DNA of 64,000 nucleotides, taken from positions 1,525,501-1,589,500 of the forward strand of contig JAWNZC010000321.1 of assembly GCA_035771165.1 (NCBI GenBank). The letters are read 5' to 3'. The notes beneath the pieces were generated by a model. It was not told where the DNA came from. It was given only the letters and a program-made list of their open reading frames with translations, and searched no databases. The translations under genes were made by a program, and so were the position numbers. The stretch comes from Paragorgia papillata. Its lineage: Eukaryota; Cnidaria; Anthozoa; Scleralcyonacea; Coralliidae. Shown here one piece after another: positions 11,804 to 22,414 of the stretch (within the stretch, counting starts at the first letter, position 1; each line of letters begins with the position of its first letter).

Positions 11804-11928
11804 TTAAGTTTTGATGGCTGCTTATGGACGATGAAGAGATCCCTATGTAACAAGTATTCAAAACACTTAATTACCTGAACACTTGATTACACTCAATTTC
11901 GTCGAAGATACCAAATGTATTATAATTT
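11804..11928. other. No gene seen
   Basis: Short spacer between the unknown ORF and the hairpin repeat; nothing recognised. Confidence 0.3.
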
Positions 11929-12022
11929 ATTACACCCAGAATTTCTGGGTGTAAAACCAGCCGATGCCAGGGCCTTTTCCCGCTACCCCACCGCAAAAGG
12001 CCCTGGGGACGAGGTTGTACGT
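11929..12022. repeat. Hairpin end of a Mutator-like family element
   Basis: TTACACCCAGAATTTCTGGG begins a perfect short palindrome. It is followed by CCAGGGCCTTTTCCCGC and its mirrored partner GCAAAAGGCCCTGG, ending GACGAGGTTG. Read in reverse, CAACCTCGTCCCCAGGGCC parallels the CAACCTCGTACCCAGGGTC end of the element at 31,090-32,108. Confidence 0.6.
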
Positions 12023-13735
12023 TACAGACGAAAAATTGCTCCTTTTCCGATTTCTATGCCAAATTATAAACAAGCTACGCTAAGTTACAAGTGGTTTTAC
12101 CATACGAAAATGTTTAAAAGGAGATAAGACGGTAGCCACAGGTAAAACATACAACGGGCAAGCGAAAACATAACGGATACGTTTAAAATCCTTCAAGGAC
12201 GACACACAAAATAGAAAACAAAATTACTGTAACAGTGACAGGATATATTAAAAACAGGGAAACTCGAACAGCATTGCTATACTAAATGTCCGTGGTTTAA
12301 TACTGAAAGCCGCCGCTCTATATTTTTACCGTAAGCTTAACAGACCTTTTCGGCCTTTTTCTTCGTTGTTTTTTTTCGCTATTGCTTTTTCCTCCTTTCC
12401 GGTTTCGGTGTGATTTTCTTGTACTAAGGATGTTGTTCTGCTTTATAGGTAAGCGTTGATTTGTTTCTGTCCTTTAATTTAATTTAAACGGGATATACGT
12501 ATCCAAAAAAAGCCTTTTCTGAAGTCATTTTGTCAAGAACAAATTGTTGTTTTAAAGATTTTTTTAAAACCATGCATGCATAACAGGTGGGCAATTTGTC
12601 TGCATATGCGCGAAATCAAGAATACGTGGATTCGCGTGGGTTCCTGAAACGCTCGGGACACATTCCCGTCCGCGAGGTATAATTAAAATGGAAATAAACA
12701 AAATGTTATATTCAATGTCAGATTAATCTACCTGGCGCATTTTTTACCGAATGAATTACTGACTCGGCAGTAAAATTGCCAACAAAAGATAATAAAATCA
12801 CGGTCTGAAGGTAATGCGAACGTCTAGTTTTTGAGATATTTTTGCATTTCTGCTTTACTTGCCATTCGAATTTTGCCACACGTCAACGGCTGAAAATGAC
12901 GTTCCCCCAGAACTACACAATAAGCTTGGTGTGTGATAAAATCATATAGTTGGAAAAAGATATGTAGAAATAATAGTCAAAGCGTCTTCAAAAGTTGCCG
13001 TTGACCAAACAAGTGTGGTTTCTTGCTCCGTCTTCAAACCCACATTCCCTTGCAAAGAGAAAGACTAATTCGTGCTAAATGGCCATGATTTAGTCTTATA
13101 TAAAAAGTTTAAAAATCGGTCAGAGTGTAAAGGGGGGGGGGGGGGGCGGGGACCATATTCACTTTGTTTGATTTTGGCCATTTCTTAAACTTCAGATATT
13201 TCGTAAAAAAAACCAACAATGCTATGGATCGGATAAAGCGTTTTTCCACCTTCCCTAGCAAAGAGAAAGGCTAATTCGTCGTGAGCGATTTTTGAACGTG
13301 TTACGCATTTTTCCTAAACATAATTTTGATTCAGGAAAACAGATGAATAAACATAAACTGCCTTGAAGCTATTTTGAAAGTGATACGAAAGACTAGATTT
13401 TTTGCTATCCTTTATCAGAGAGGAAGGTTAATTGCTGTTTTCGTTGAAAATAGAGTGATTCGATCAACTCGTGTTCGCAAGAAAAGCTTTGAAATGAATA
13501 TGTAAAGCGTATTTTGGGAACATAATAGTATGTATGAACTAAATATCTGAACTTATCTTGAGGTAAAAGAAAACGTTTCATCGACCCTGTGAGGTCGAAC
13601 AGAAGGACTCGAGGAGTTGAGATAAATTTTCTTTAAGACCATCTTTATATATATATATATATGTGTTTGTGACTTCGAGTATCAAGTTCGCATGTCATGA
13701 AACGAACCAGATCGCGATTTATCCTTCTCACTACC
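12023..13735. other. No gene seen; diverged repeats and a G-run
   Basis: No coding signal was recognised. A G-run lies at about 13,133-13,152. Segments near 13,031-13,080, 13,241-13,290 and 13,396-13,445 share the core GCAAAGAGAAAGRCTAATT in decreasing similarity, suggesting an old, diverged tandem array. An AT run lies near 13,646-13,663. Confidence 0.45.
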
Positions 13736-13821
13736 GTCTGAGTCCAAGTAGCTCAGTCGGTAGAGCGTCTGTCTAGAAATCAGAAGGTCGCGGGTTCGAA
13801 TCCCGTCAGGGATACTCAGAC
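13736..13821 (+). ncRNA. tRNA-like sequence (tRNA-derived SINE head or tRNA pseudogene)
   Basis: RNA polymerase III boxes are clear: A box TAGCTCAGTCGG at 13,749-13,760 and B box GGTTCGAATCC at 13,793-13,803, with a T-arm GCGGGTTCGAATCCCG. The anticodon-loop position reads CTAGAAA, which would give AGA (Ser), but there is no long variable arm. The 7-bp acceptor stem expected next to the D- and T-arms pairs poorly. Instead GTCTGAGT (13,736-13,743) and ACTCAGAC (13,814-13,821) form a perfect stem further out. A functional tRNA is therefore unlikely. The antisense ORF over it is spurious. Confidence 0.65.
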
Positions 13822-13886
13822 ATTTTTCTGAGTATAAAGCTTGAGAACAAATTTTACTCACATTACACCAAGCTACAATTTCAACT

Positions 13887-13887
<1 letters not shown>

Positions 13888-13924
<37 letters not shown>
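13888..13924. repeat. (AT)n microsatellite
   Basis: About 18 TA dinucleotides in a row, just downstream of the tRNA-like sequence. Confidence 0.95.
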
Positions 13925-13925
<1 letters not shown>

Positions 13926-14552
13926 CAGGATCTCCCTGAAAATCACTTCGGTGAGTGGAGCTTCCTGAATAAATATTATTATTATTATTATCTTCGTAAA
14001 ATGCCGTACCTCCGCTGCTCCGATTACGAACCTTTTCAGTTTCAACGAAAAACACCAAGTCAAACAGCAAATCGCTGGACCGACAAGCTTGGAAGGCATA
14101 TTAAAAACGAAGAAAAGCTCAGGAAACTCGCTATTACAATCGTATTCTGACTTTCGCATAAAGAAAATGGCAATAAAGAACAAATACGCCCGCGAATTTT
14201 TGGTCAGCGCAAATTGCCCACTTATTACCGTGCATAAAAACAAATAAATATTCAGATCACAGACATTAGTTCGCATATCACGCTTGTCCACGCGGGTAAA
14301 ATGACTCCACGGGTGTCGAGATTAGCACCCTCGCCAGGTTCCGGGAATTCGGCACTAGCTACGCCCGGGCTCGGGGATAATAAATGACAGAATTTTTCAA
14401 AATGCAGTGTCTTGATTTGCGTTGTTTGGGAGCATAGTGTTATTTTCTTTGCTTTTGGCATGTTACTGTCTTGTTGAAGTTTTCAGTTGTTAAATTCCTT
14501 CCTTTTCCTTTTTTTATACGCTTAAACTCAAATCAAACATAAATTAACACAC
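13925..14552. other. No gene seen; spacer left of the TPR exon
   Basis: Contains a short ATT run near 13,976-13,992. This would be intron or 3' flank of the TPR gene. I did not find the next exon of that gene here. Confidence 0.4.
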
Positions 14553-14783
14553 CTTTGACCACTGTGGACGATATTTCAAACACTTTTCTGCATCTTCTTT
14601 GGCCTCTACATATTGTTTCATTTTAAAGTAAGCTGATGAGCGATTGCTGTGTAAGATTCCCTGAAGTTCTGCGTCATCTAAAGGAGCATAATGAATTGCA
14701 AGATTGTAACATTCAACTGCAAGATCATATTTGAAATCTTTTATAATTTCGTTTCCTTTCAATTTCCAAAGAGACGCCTCTTT
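14553..14783 (-). CDS. TPR gene, fourth visible coding exon (77 codons)
   Basis: The exon reads from acceptor TTTCCACCAG|AAAGAG to donor GTCAAAG|GTGTGT, phase 0 at both ends. It encodes a classic Sti1/TOM70-like TPR pair: WKLKGNEIIKDFKYDLAVEC and then LHSNRSSAYFKMKQYVEAKE with DAEKCLKYRPQW. TPRs are helical hairpins that bind other proteins. The exon follows 16,081-16,341 in the same phase and orientation, so the two belong together. After it the gene has no visible continuation in the 14.5 kb to the left, which is mostly transposon. Either the next exon lies outside the window or the gene is truncated. Confidence 0.8.
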
Positions 14784-14852
14784 CTGGTGGAAACATAAAA
14801 AAATAAAATAACATACCAATAATTACAGAGAAATAAAGAATGTACAATTAAA

Positions 14853-15035
14853 TTATGAATGAATGAATGAATGAATGAATGAATGAATGAATGAATGAAT
14901 GAATGAATGAATGAATGAATGAGTGAGTGAGTGAGTGAGTGAGTGAGTGAGTGAGTGAGTGAGTGAGTGAGTGAGTGAGTGAGTGAGTGAGTGAGTGAGT
15001 GAGTGAGTGAGTGAGTGAGTGAATGAATGAATGTT
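14853..15035. repeat. (TGAA)n / (TGAG)n microsatellite
   Basis: A TGAA run to about 14,920, switching to TGAG until about 15,020, then a few more TGAA units. Lies in a TPR-gene intron. Confidence 0.95.
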
Positions 15036-15595
15036 AATCTATGACTATAACGTCCATTTAACTGCAAAATCATGGAAGATTGAAGTCTATTTCGGTAAGT
15101 GAAATATGCCATCAATCTCCCGAGCTCGACAAATATTGATTTTCTTCCCAGATTTTCGTCTCGTTACAGATCCAGACTTAAGTGAAACTGAAAATAATCG
15201 GTTTGATTGCATAAAAGGGTGCTACGCTGTTATAACATTGATAAATGAGAAAATTCGTCGCCCGTTCCTAGCTTATTACTCGGGCTACATGTGGCAGACC
15301 GAGTCTAGGTTTCGGCTCGGAGTTTGTTTTTGTTTGTTGTTTTATGGGCAACATAAAATGGCATTTTTCACAATTTACTTCCGCTATTATTAATGCTTCC
15401 GGTGAGTTGTGACCGCGTAAGTTCTTTACTCCTTTCACTTTTGGAGTTGGAGAAAAAGTTGAACAGCTTTGCCTTCTGTTTAGATTTAGAGTTAATAACT
15501 TTATTCAGTGCCTATAGCAATTGGTGGTCAGAGGGCGAAATGCCCCAACTGAACAGGACTACCATGATGTAGGTGTTGATTATACAGTTGATTTC

Positions 15596-15760
15596 AAGGT
15601 GTTCTTGCACGCTGTTTGTTTAACAGCAGTTTAACAGTGATGTGGCTGACAACTCTCTTGATCGTAAATATGTTCACCTGTGTGAAGTATGTACCACATT
15701 CACTCTTCGATTCAGGCTCCGTGTACTTGCCAGTACGTAGCCCGAGTGAACGCCGATGAC
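15596..15760. repeat. Dispersed repeat, paralogous to 51,819-51,965
   Basis: Shared blocks include CAAGGTGTTYTTGCACG, GTTTAACAGTGATGTRGCTG, ATATGTTCACC and GTGTGAAGTATG. A preceding block (GCAGACCGAGTCTAGGTTT near 15,295-15,313) also has a counterpart near 51,781-51,800. Both copies sit beside the same 208-bp palindromic element but in a different order. Confidence 0.7.
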
Positions 15761-15800
15761 AATGACGATGATGATGATGACGATGATGATGATGATGATG

Positions 15801-16008
15801 TAGCCTGGTACCCTGGCCCAATCAAAGAATATGGGCCAGGTAACCACTAAAGACTTCTGCTTTCCCATTGGTTGAATTTTCGCGCGTTTTTATTGGCTAT
15901 GAGTAAAACGCAATCGTCATAAGTGGATTTAGCCCTGATGACGCGAGAATGAAATTAGTGGTTACCTGGCCCATATTTCTTTTGAAATTGGGCCAGGGTA
16001 CCAGGCTA
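15801..16008. mobile_element. 208-bp MITE inserted in a (GAT)n microsatellite
   Basis: Starts TAGCCTGGTACCCTGGCCCA and ends with the complement, TGGGCCAGG then GTACCAGGCTA. A second inner inverted pair is GGGCCAGGTAACCACTAA and TTAGTGGTTACCTGGCCC. It sits between ATGATG runs, so the target duplication cannot be read. A near-identical copy lies at 51,572-51,774 in the same orientation. Confidence 0.85.
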
Positions 16009-16080
16009 ATGATGATGATGATGATCATGACGTGACGATGACGATGATTAAGACGACAATGATGATGATTGAGAACAAAC

Positions 16081-16341
16081 CTTGTCCACAGCAGGTTTCA
16101 GGTCATAACAATTCTTTCCAGCTTCTAAAGCCTTGGAATATTGTCTTAATTTCCATGCTGCACATGCCATAAAATTTAACGAATCACGCAAATGCTTTTT
16201 TCGTAACCCGTTTAGTGCAGAATGATCGCTACCAAAAGGCCTTAGGAATTTTTCAGCAAGCCGCAAAGCTGAAAGAGAATTCTTGTAGTCTCCTTGATGA
16301 AACAAATGAATTCCCTTTTTCTTGCAATCACTCCCTCGCTC
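16081..16341 (-). CDS. TPR gene, third visible coding exon (87 codons)
   Basis: Acceptor TGTTTAG|GAGCGAG, donor GTGGACAAG|GTTTGT, phase 0 to phase 0. It encodes helical TPR-like repeats: KKKGIHLFHQGDYKNSLSAL, then LNFMACAAWKLRQYSKALEA and GKNCYDLKPAV. The internal segment 16,218-16,245 is copied exactly in a foldback element 1.2 kb away (17,411-17,438). The intron to the left carries microsatellites, the 208-bp MITE and a dispersed repeat. Confidence 0.8.
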
Positions 16342-16545
16342 CTAAACAAAACATAGTTCACTATCAAATCACAAAATTAAAGCAGCAAGTTTTTACAAAA
16401 GCAGAATAGCTCTTAACACGTTAACGAGTTTATTTGGTTATCATAGTGTGAATGTAATGTAATATATCAAACACGAGGAAAATTTTTTCATGATTTCTTA
16501 CACTGCTAAATTCAACGGGAAAATTTCGGCTGACTCGAGCGGGAT

Positions 16546-17260
16546 TTAAGGTAGCAATAGGGGGGAAAATGTCAAAAATCTCCTTTTTTTCCTTCCAATT
16601 TTTAAACTAGTGCAACATTATTCTGTCAGTGAGTACAATTTCGAATTCAGAAATGTTTTTCTTCCAGGTGAAAAACGAGTTTTTTACTTTTTTAAGAAGC
16701 GGTAATTACTCAACACGGAAACCGTCCAGACGCTTTTTCTCCGCTCAATTTTTCGCCAAAATTTGTGTTTTTCAACAGCTAGAACTTCGCAGTGTTTCAA
16801 TATTTTTTGCTGAAACTTTTGGCAGTTCATACTGTACTCTTCTGCAAAAACGTGTCGGCGATTTTTTATTAGTTGCATAATTTTGATTTTATCGCGTTTT
16901 GAATTAACAAGTTGTGAAATATATTGTGACTATAACGTAAATCGTTAATAAAAACCGAACGAAAGAGAATTTCAAAATTCGCCGACACATTTTTGTAGAT
17001 AATTTATCAATGATTACAATGATATAAATTTCAAAACTATAAATTAAATTCCTTAAACTCTTGAAGCCAACAACCTTATTTTTTCTTTCGGTAAATACAA
17101 CGGATAACCATTATATTTTCCATAATTTTAGATTTTATAATCGTCTTCCATGGTTAATTGGCTTTAAATTGGTATATGATACGTTGGGATCACGTTAATA
17201 GCGGCGCGATGCCAGCTCTGTTTTACGAAACGATACCGGATAACCCTATTGCTACCTTAA
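16546..17260. mobile_element. TTAA-flanked MITE, about 715 bp
   Basis: Perfect inverted ends TTAAGGTAGCAATAGGG at 16,546-16,562 and the complement at 17,244-17,260, including the TTAA duplication. It is inserted inside an older inverted-repeat structure whose arms lie just outside. The interior is AT-rich and has no transposase. Confidence 0.85.
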
Positions 17261-17320
17261 TTCGGTCGAATTTAGCAGTGTAAGAAATCATGAAAATTTT
17301 TCATGAGGATGATTCTGTAA

Positions 17321-17500
17321 TATCATACACGAGAAGCCGTTTATTATCTGATTTGAACACACCGAGAAGTGTGTCAGATAATGACGCTACCAAAAGGCCT
17401 TAGGAAGTGTCAGAATGATCGCTACCAAAAGGCCTTAGAAACGACTCACTTCGAGGTGTTTTTAAATCAGATAATAAACGGCTTTCGAGTGTATGGTATA
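17321..17500. mobile_element. Foldback element whose loop carries copies of a TPR exon segment
   Basis: The arms TATCATACACGAGAAGCCGT... and the mirrored ...ACGGCTTTCGAGTGTATGGTATA extend about 50 bp and include TTATTATCTGATTT. The loop holds two near-tandem copies of CGCTACCAAAAGGCCTTAG (17,385-17,406 and 17,411-17,438). Both match the TPR exon at 16,218-16,248; the second is identical over 28 bases. Confidence 0.85.
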
Positions 17501-17820
17501 GCTTCTCAAACAAATCAGTATTTAAAGAGAAATTTGAGGTAAAACTTATGGTATTACCATATTTCACAACAACGTCTCGGTAACTGATTCCCATTATGTT
17601 TTTCTCATGAGTGATTAATGACTTTGAGAAAAGTAGTTATCACTCTCTTTTCTATTCAAAATAGTGTGATAACCATTTATCACACTAAACATGAAGAGCG
17701 TTAGATATTAAAAGCGGTGTAACGGTGTTACATTCTTGTTAGCACTTTTTCGTGCGAAATTACCCGCTCAGGTCTACCTTGAGGGCCCGAACTGAAGCAC
17801 ACTTGTAACTACAAACTTAC

Positions 17821-18042
17821 CAATGCAGTTTCAGGATCACACGTTCTGCAATTCCCAATGTCGTTGTAACATTCTTGGATTGCCTCAATCTCATTGTATA
17901 TCAATGCACGACGACCATAAATAATACTTTGCAGGCGGTTATCTCCAGCGGCAAAATGCAAAGCAGCTGAATAACACGATAATGATATAACATGACGATC
18001 CGTGTTCTCGTCAGCATGTTGCAACCATTTAGTGGCTTCATT
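17821..18042 (-). CDS. TPR gene, second visible coding exon (74 codons)
   Basis: Acceptor CTTTTTCAG|AATGAAG, donor CTGCATTG|GTAAGT, phase 0 to phase 0. It encodes NEATKWLQHADENTD, then LSCYSAALHFAAGD, then RALIYNEIEAIQECYNDIGN, the alternating helices of a TPR. The length is a multiple of three, as in the other TPR exons. Conserved splice signals and agreement in phase with neighbours are the main evidence. The intron to its right (to 22,415) carries an R2-like RT on the plus strand and an RTE-like element on the minus strand. Confidence 0.8.
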
Positions 18043-18560
18043 CTGAAAAAGGAAAAATAACCCCAATTATTACACATCCCAACGTATATTGCTCCGACCA
18101 CGGCGCTTAGAAATAAATAGACAGTGCCAATCGACGTACAGGTATGAAAAGATTGCCCACTCCATAATAGCGCTTAATATGTTTTGACAAATCTAGAGCT
18201 TTAATAAAATTATACAGCAATGTACCATTGAGCCCATCACATTAATTTGCAGAATTTGTATAAGTTAAAATACACACACGCAGATAGTAGCGTACGTCTG
18301 ATCAGAATGCTGATCAGCGCAAACACAATGGCGCTTGTTGCTTGGCTGGCATAGATACACCAGAGGGTTTTTCGTTGACGGGAACAGTCCCATATTACAT
18401 GTTCGGAAGTCGTCAAGGCCACCACGGCCATGGTATTTCTGATCGACTCCACGAGGCGAGATTTCGCCGATCGAACGTGCTTAGCTAGCTCTCTTCGATA
18501 TTTTGCTGCTTCTTTATTCTGCCTCTTTTGAGCGTGAAAAGATTCTTTTGTTAAGGTAAG
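18043..18560. other. Intron segment, no gene recognised
   Basis: Intronic DNA between the TPR exon and the R2-like ORF. It may include the 5' region of that element. Nothing further recognised. Confidence 0.35.
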
Positions 18561-20453
18561 ACGAATGTAGTAGTGGTATCAGCTCCGAGTACGGAAAACC
18601 CTGATTTACATAACTTGCCAAGCATGGAAGCTCCCGTGGGACCAAATACGTTGACAGGTAACACTGAAACAGAAAGCATTTTAAAAACAGCGTATCCGAT
18701 ATTTACGTCAGAAGTGCAATCCCCAGGAGACTTTACGAAACGCTCGACTGACACAAGAACAAAGAGAAAACCAAATGATTCCGATATTGCTAACATCAAC
18801 AAAGTCATTAGTGAGCTCTTGGAGCAAAATAGTACAGTCGACCCAGCAGAAAATCCGTTTGGGTGGCTTTGGCTAGCAAATTGCATTCTGTATGCGGTAG
18901 TTATAGCTTTTCTAATATACAAAGGATGGAAGAAACAAGGCAGATCACAGGAGCATCATAGACGTAAGGACGTAGGTCAGAAATTAAAAGAAGAAATCGA
19001 GCAGCGGGCAAACGAAATAAGAAGAAAAATATCAATTGCGAAGGCAGAATTTGAAAGAATTTTAGAAAATAGGAAAATTACAAAAAAAGGCCGAAAGAAT
19101 AGAGCAATTAGCATCGGTAGCGGGGCTGGTAAGCTATATGGAGAGGGAAAAATCAGACCTCAGAAAGTTAAAGAGAACCTATAGAAGAAAGATGAAACAG
19201 GAGAAGTCGAGAGAACTGAACAAGCGCTTCCAAGCTGATCCAGGCGCTGTTTACGCATGTATGAAGAAGATGATTGAGAAAGACGGAAATAACGAAAAAC
19301 CGAAATATGAAGCAACATCTCGAGACGAAGAGAACAACCAAAACAGATTTGAAAATATCGAGGAAGCAAGTAGCTACTGGAAATCATTGTGGGAAAGCGA
19401 AGGGACTGGAAACATTAAGACTTGGTTGGAAGACGTGAGAGCTGCCATCAGTGACCATGTACCATCACCCTCTCAAGAAATATATGAGCTTGACACAAAC
19501 CGTGTGGTGAGTGTAATCCTTAAGAAACGGAACTGGAGCGCGCCTGGCCCTGATCGGATAGCAAGCTTTTGGTGGAAAAAGGCACAGTCACTACACGAGG
19601 GAGTTGCAAGGAGTTTCAAAGTGGTGTTTCAGGAAGATCACGATTACCCATGGTCGAAACCTGGCGAATTCTCCAGTGATAATTAGAGACCTATAACATG
19701 CCTGAACACAATATGGTCTGATGCAAGGAGAGCAGAGGGGTGCGAAGGAAAAATGTAGTGGAACGATCGACAACCTACTGATAGACAGAATGGTATGCCA
19801 AGACAGCAGACGAGGCAAGCGCAACCTCCAGTATGGCGTGGATTGATGTGAAGAAAGCCTACGATTCGATAGACCATGAGTGGCTGAGGGAAATGATGAT
19901 CCTCCAAAGATTCCCCGAGTGGATTGGTAGAGTGGTTCAGAAACTTAGCACACGGTGGAACACAAGAATAAAAGCAAGGACTAAGCAGGGTGATGAAACC
20001 TCGGGGGTGATTAGATTCAACAAAGGCCTCCCACAAGGAGATGGACTGTACCCAAGGCTTATTCACGCTATGTATCAACCCGATAGCGTGGAAGCTGAAG
20101 GCTATACAGAAGGATACAGACTTTCTAAACCCATTAGTAAGAAAATAACCGATTTGCTATACATTGATGATTTAAAGGTCTTCGCAGCATCTTCAGGTAA
20201 ACTTGGAAGAGTGCTAAGGTCAACCAAGTCAGAAATGGCAGATGCCGGCTTACAATGGAATGAGAGAAAGTGTTCGGTGGTGCATGTCAAGAGAGGTGGT
20301 TATGGAAAATGTGAAACAGGATGACAGCCGAGTGCTAAAGTGTGCAGCGAAAGTCTACCTACAAAGGTTATCAGTGATTTGGTCCAGCCCACTATCAGAT
20401 TTCAACAAAGCTTTGGCGACAAACCAGTTTGCTTGCCCAAACTATGTCGCCTG
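18561..20453 (+). pseudogene. Non-LTR reverse transcriptase (R2-like type), broken
   Basis: The N-terminal ORF (to 19,182) has a Ser/Thr-rich start, a strongly hydrophobic stretch (WLWLANCILYAVVIAFLIY) and a charged coiled-coil-like region. After a frameshift near 19,100-19,140 it continues with KRNWSAPGPDRIASFWWKKA. After further breaks near 19,690-19,830 come motif A AWIDVKKAYDSIDH, LPQGDGLYPRL and the catalytic YIDD near 20,160-20,171. The thumb-like LSVIWSSPLSDFNKALATNQ lies near 20,370-20,430. It ends where a minus-strand RTE-like element begins. The assignment to an R2-like clade rests on these motifs and the lack of an APE endonuclease; it is not certain. Confidence 0.75.
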
Positions 20454-20462
20454 ACTAGTGCA

Positions 20463-21960
20463 CTAATCGGAGAAGCAATGCTTGAGAAGTCTCTGCTCAA
20501 GGTCTTGTCCTCCATATTTGAAGACTTCTACTGGGATGCCATCGACACCCGGAGTCTTGTTTGACTTCGTGCTATTTATAGCTTGTTCCAGCTCATTGAT
20601 AGTTGGCAGCTCGCTAAGGGCATGCTGGGTTGGAAAATTCGGAATATCATTTAAAACATCACTCTGTACAGTTGATTCGCAATTAAGTAGGTCATTGATG
20701 TGTTCCTCCCACCGGTTAATGATGGAATCTTTGTAAGTAATTGTGTATGACCCGTCTTTGCTAAGGAGTGGGTTGATTGAAGATTTTCTCAAGCCACCAT
20801 TCATCCTGCATTTTCCGCAGCCTTTTCCTCCCACCGGTTAATGATGGAATCTTTGTAAGTAATTGTGTATGACCCGTCTTTGCTAAGGAGTGGGTTGATT
20901 GAAGATTTTCTCAAGCCACCATTCATCCTGCATTTTCCGCAGCCTTTTTTGAACTTTGCTCCTTGCTACACTGAGGCGTTTGCGGTTTGTCGTGGTATCT
21001 GCACCCATGCATGGACATGCTCTGAAACGAAGGAGGTTGTATATCTCACGTCATTTTCATTGAACCAATCAGCATTTTTCTTTGAAGCAAAGCCAAGTGT
21101 GTTGCCTGCTGCGTCAGTTGTGATTTTCCTAATGAAAACCCACAAGTCCACAGATGTGTCTGGTTCTTCATTATTTGATTGAAATGCTAAGGTCAGTTGT
21201 TCCACTAGGTCCTTACGAGATGCGGCATTTGAGAGTTTTCTATGTTCAGCTTCCGAGAAAATACATGTAGGGGTTTTGATTTCTTAGAAATAGGTCTAAT
21301 TTGAATTCAGGGCCTCGCATTGCTCTCGTAGACTTCACCTCTTTCAGATCTCGCTTTCTGGTGATGATATAATGGGGTCGTTGTGATCGCGGATGTTTCC
21401 AAGAGTAGAACCATTTATCTGGAATATTGAAATAGGAGATAATTGCAAGTCCGAGTTCCGCACACATACTAAGCAGCAGTTCACCGTTTGAATTCATCCT
21501 GCCTTTTCCAAATTTACCCAGGACTGGGCCCCAAGTGTCCCAGTCATGCATCCCCGACGCGTGAGTTAAAATCACCTATCAACAGGAGCTTGTCCGAGGC
21601 TGGAATTTTAGAGATAACATCATGAACTTGAGCAAAGAAGGCTTCTTTTTCTTCTTCAGGATGGGTCATGGTTGGTGCGTAGACGTTGATCAGCGTAAGG
21701 TGCCGTTTTGAGAACAGGGGAAGGCGAAGCGACATGATACGATCAGAAAAGCCAATTGGCATAGCTGGAAGTTTGGAGATAAGATTGTTAGAGATTGCAA
21801 ATCCAATGCCCGTCCCTAAAAGGGCTGCTTGGTCATCTAAACAGCTGCCTTGAAGTACTGTAACCCCGCTTCAATTTCTTTACGGCCATCACATTTAGAC
21901 CGCCTGTGTGCGAAGTTCCAGCTAATGGCTTCCAGTTTCTCAAACCTGCCACGGCCACTG
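20463..21960 (-). pseudogene. RTE-like (CFDP2-type) endonuclease and RT remains
   Basis: Reading leftward: endonuclease with LINVYAPTM, LLLIGDFNSRVGD (near 21,555-21,590), WGPVLGKFGKGRMNSNGE, SWKHPRSQ and HYIITRKRDLKEV. A linker NTLGFASKKNADWFNEND (near 21,050-21,110) follows. Then the RT start: INRWEEHINDLLNCES and NKTPGVDGIPVEVFKYGG near 20,510-20,570, after which it is cut off. Frameshifts separate the pieces. A 122-bp segment near the RT start is tandemly duplicated. This is the endonuclease family often annotated as craniofacial development protein 2-like; here it is an element remnant in a TPR-gene intron. Confidence 0.8.
20703..20948. repeat. Direct tandem duplication, 122-bp period
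   Basis: The block TTCCTCCCACCGGTTAATGA... at 20,703 recurs at 20,825 with no visible mismatch over about 124 bases. It lies inside the RTE-like remnant and adds a second copy of the segment containing LRKSSINPLLSKDGSYTITY. Confidence 0.9.
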
Positions 21961-22414
21961 TTACTCTATCGCCACAGGACTTCCACCTTGCATGCGCATA
22001 AATAGGTGAAATATATGTTGCGCATCAGATATACACCCTCTAAATCGACTGAGCTGAAATCCAATGGATCACCAGGTGCGACAATTGGCAGCACATCAGA
22101 CCGCAGCATCTGGCCGCAACTACTGTACACCTCAGTGAGTATGTAGAGCACTATCGTGTCTGCAACTATGGTGTCTAAAAAGAGAGACGTCCTGTCCAGC
22201 AGCAGGTGTTGATCGCACGTAACCCTGCACAGGGGGGCTAAGGGTGTAATATCGCTTGCCCAAGGCGGATACCCAGGCTAGCAGAGGGAACGAGGTGCCT
22301 TACATCTCCTTTTACAAACTGCCCGGAAGGGGTCCTGCACCACTAGATTACTAGAGTATGTACAGTACAGTACAGTAGTATAAATAGTACAACACGTAAA
22401 GCAATCAAACTTAC
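21961..22414. other. Intron segment, probable 5' region of the RTE-like element
   Basis: No ORF was recognised. GC content is locally higher, and the segment abuts the endonuclease start, which suggests it is the 5' untranslated part of that element. A short TACAGTACAG run lies near 22,360-22,376. Confidence 0.35.

Larger units (their letters stand above)
16342..17820. other. TPR-gene intron filled with nested inverted-repeat elements
   Basis: Holds the TTAA MITE at 16,546-17,260. Outside it are inverted blocks CATGATTTCTTACACTGCTA near 16,490-16,512 and the complement near 17,270-17,292, and then the separate foldback at 17,321-17,500. Nothing coding was recognised in the MITE interior. Confidence 0.7.

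Noticed and set aside
13682..13891. Minus ORF with GIRTRDLLISRQTLYRLSYL
   Set aside because: It is the antisense of the tRNA-like sequence, a well-known source of spurious proteins.
14759..15115. ORF of THSL and FIHS repeats
   Set aside because: Produced by the TGAG/TGAA microsatellite. The real coding part is only the 14,553-14,783 exon.
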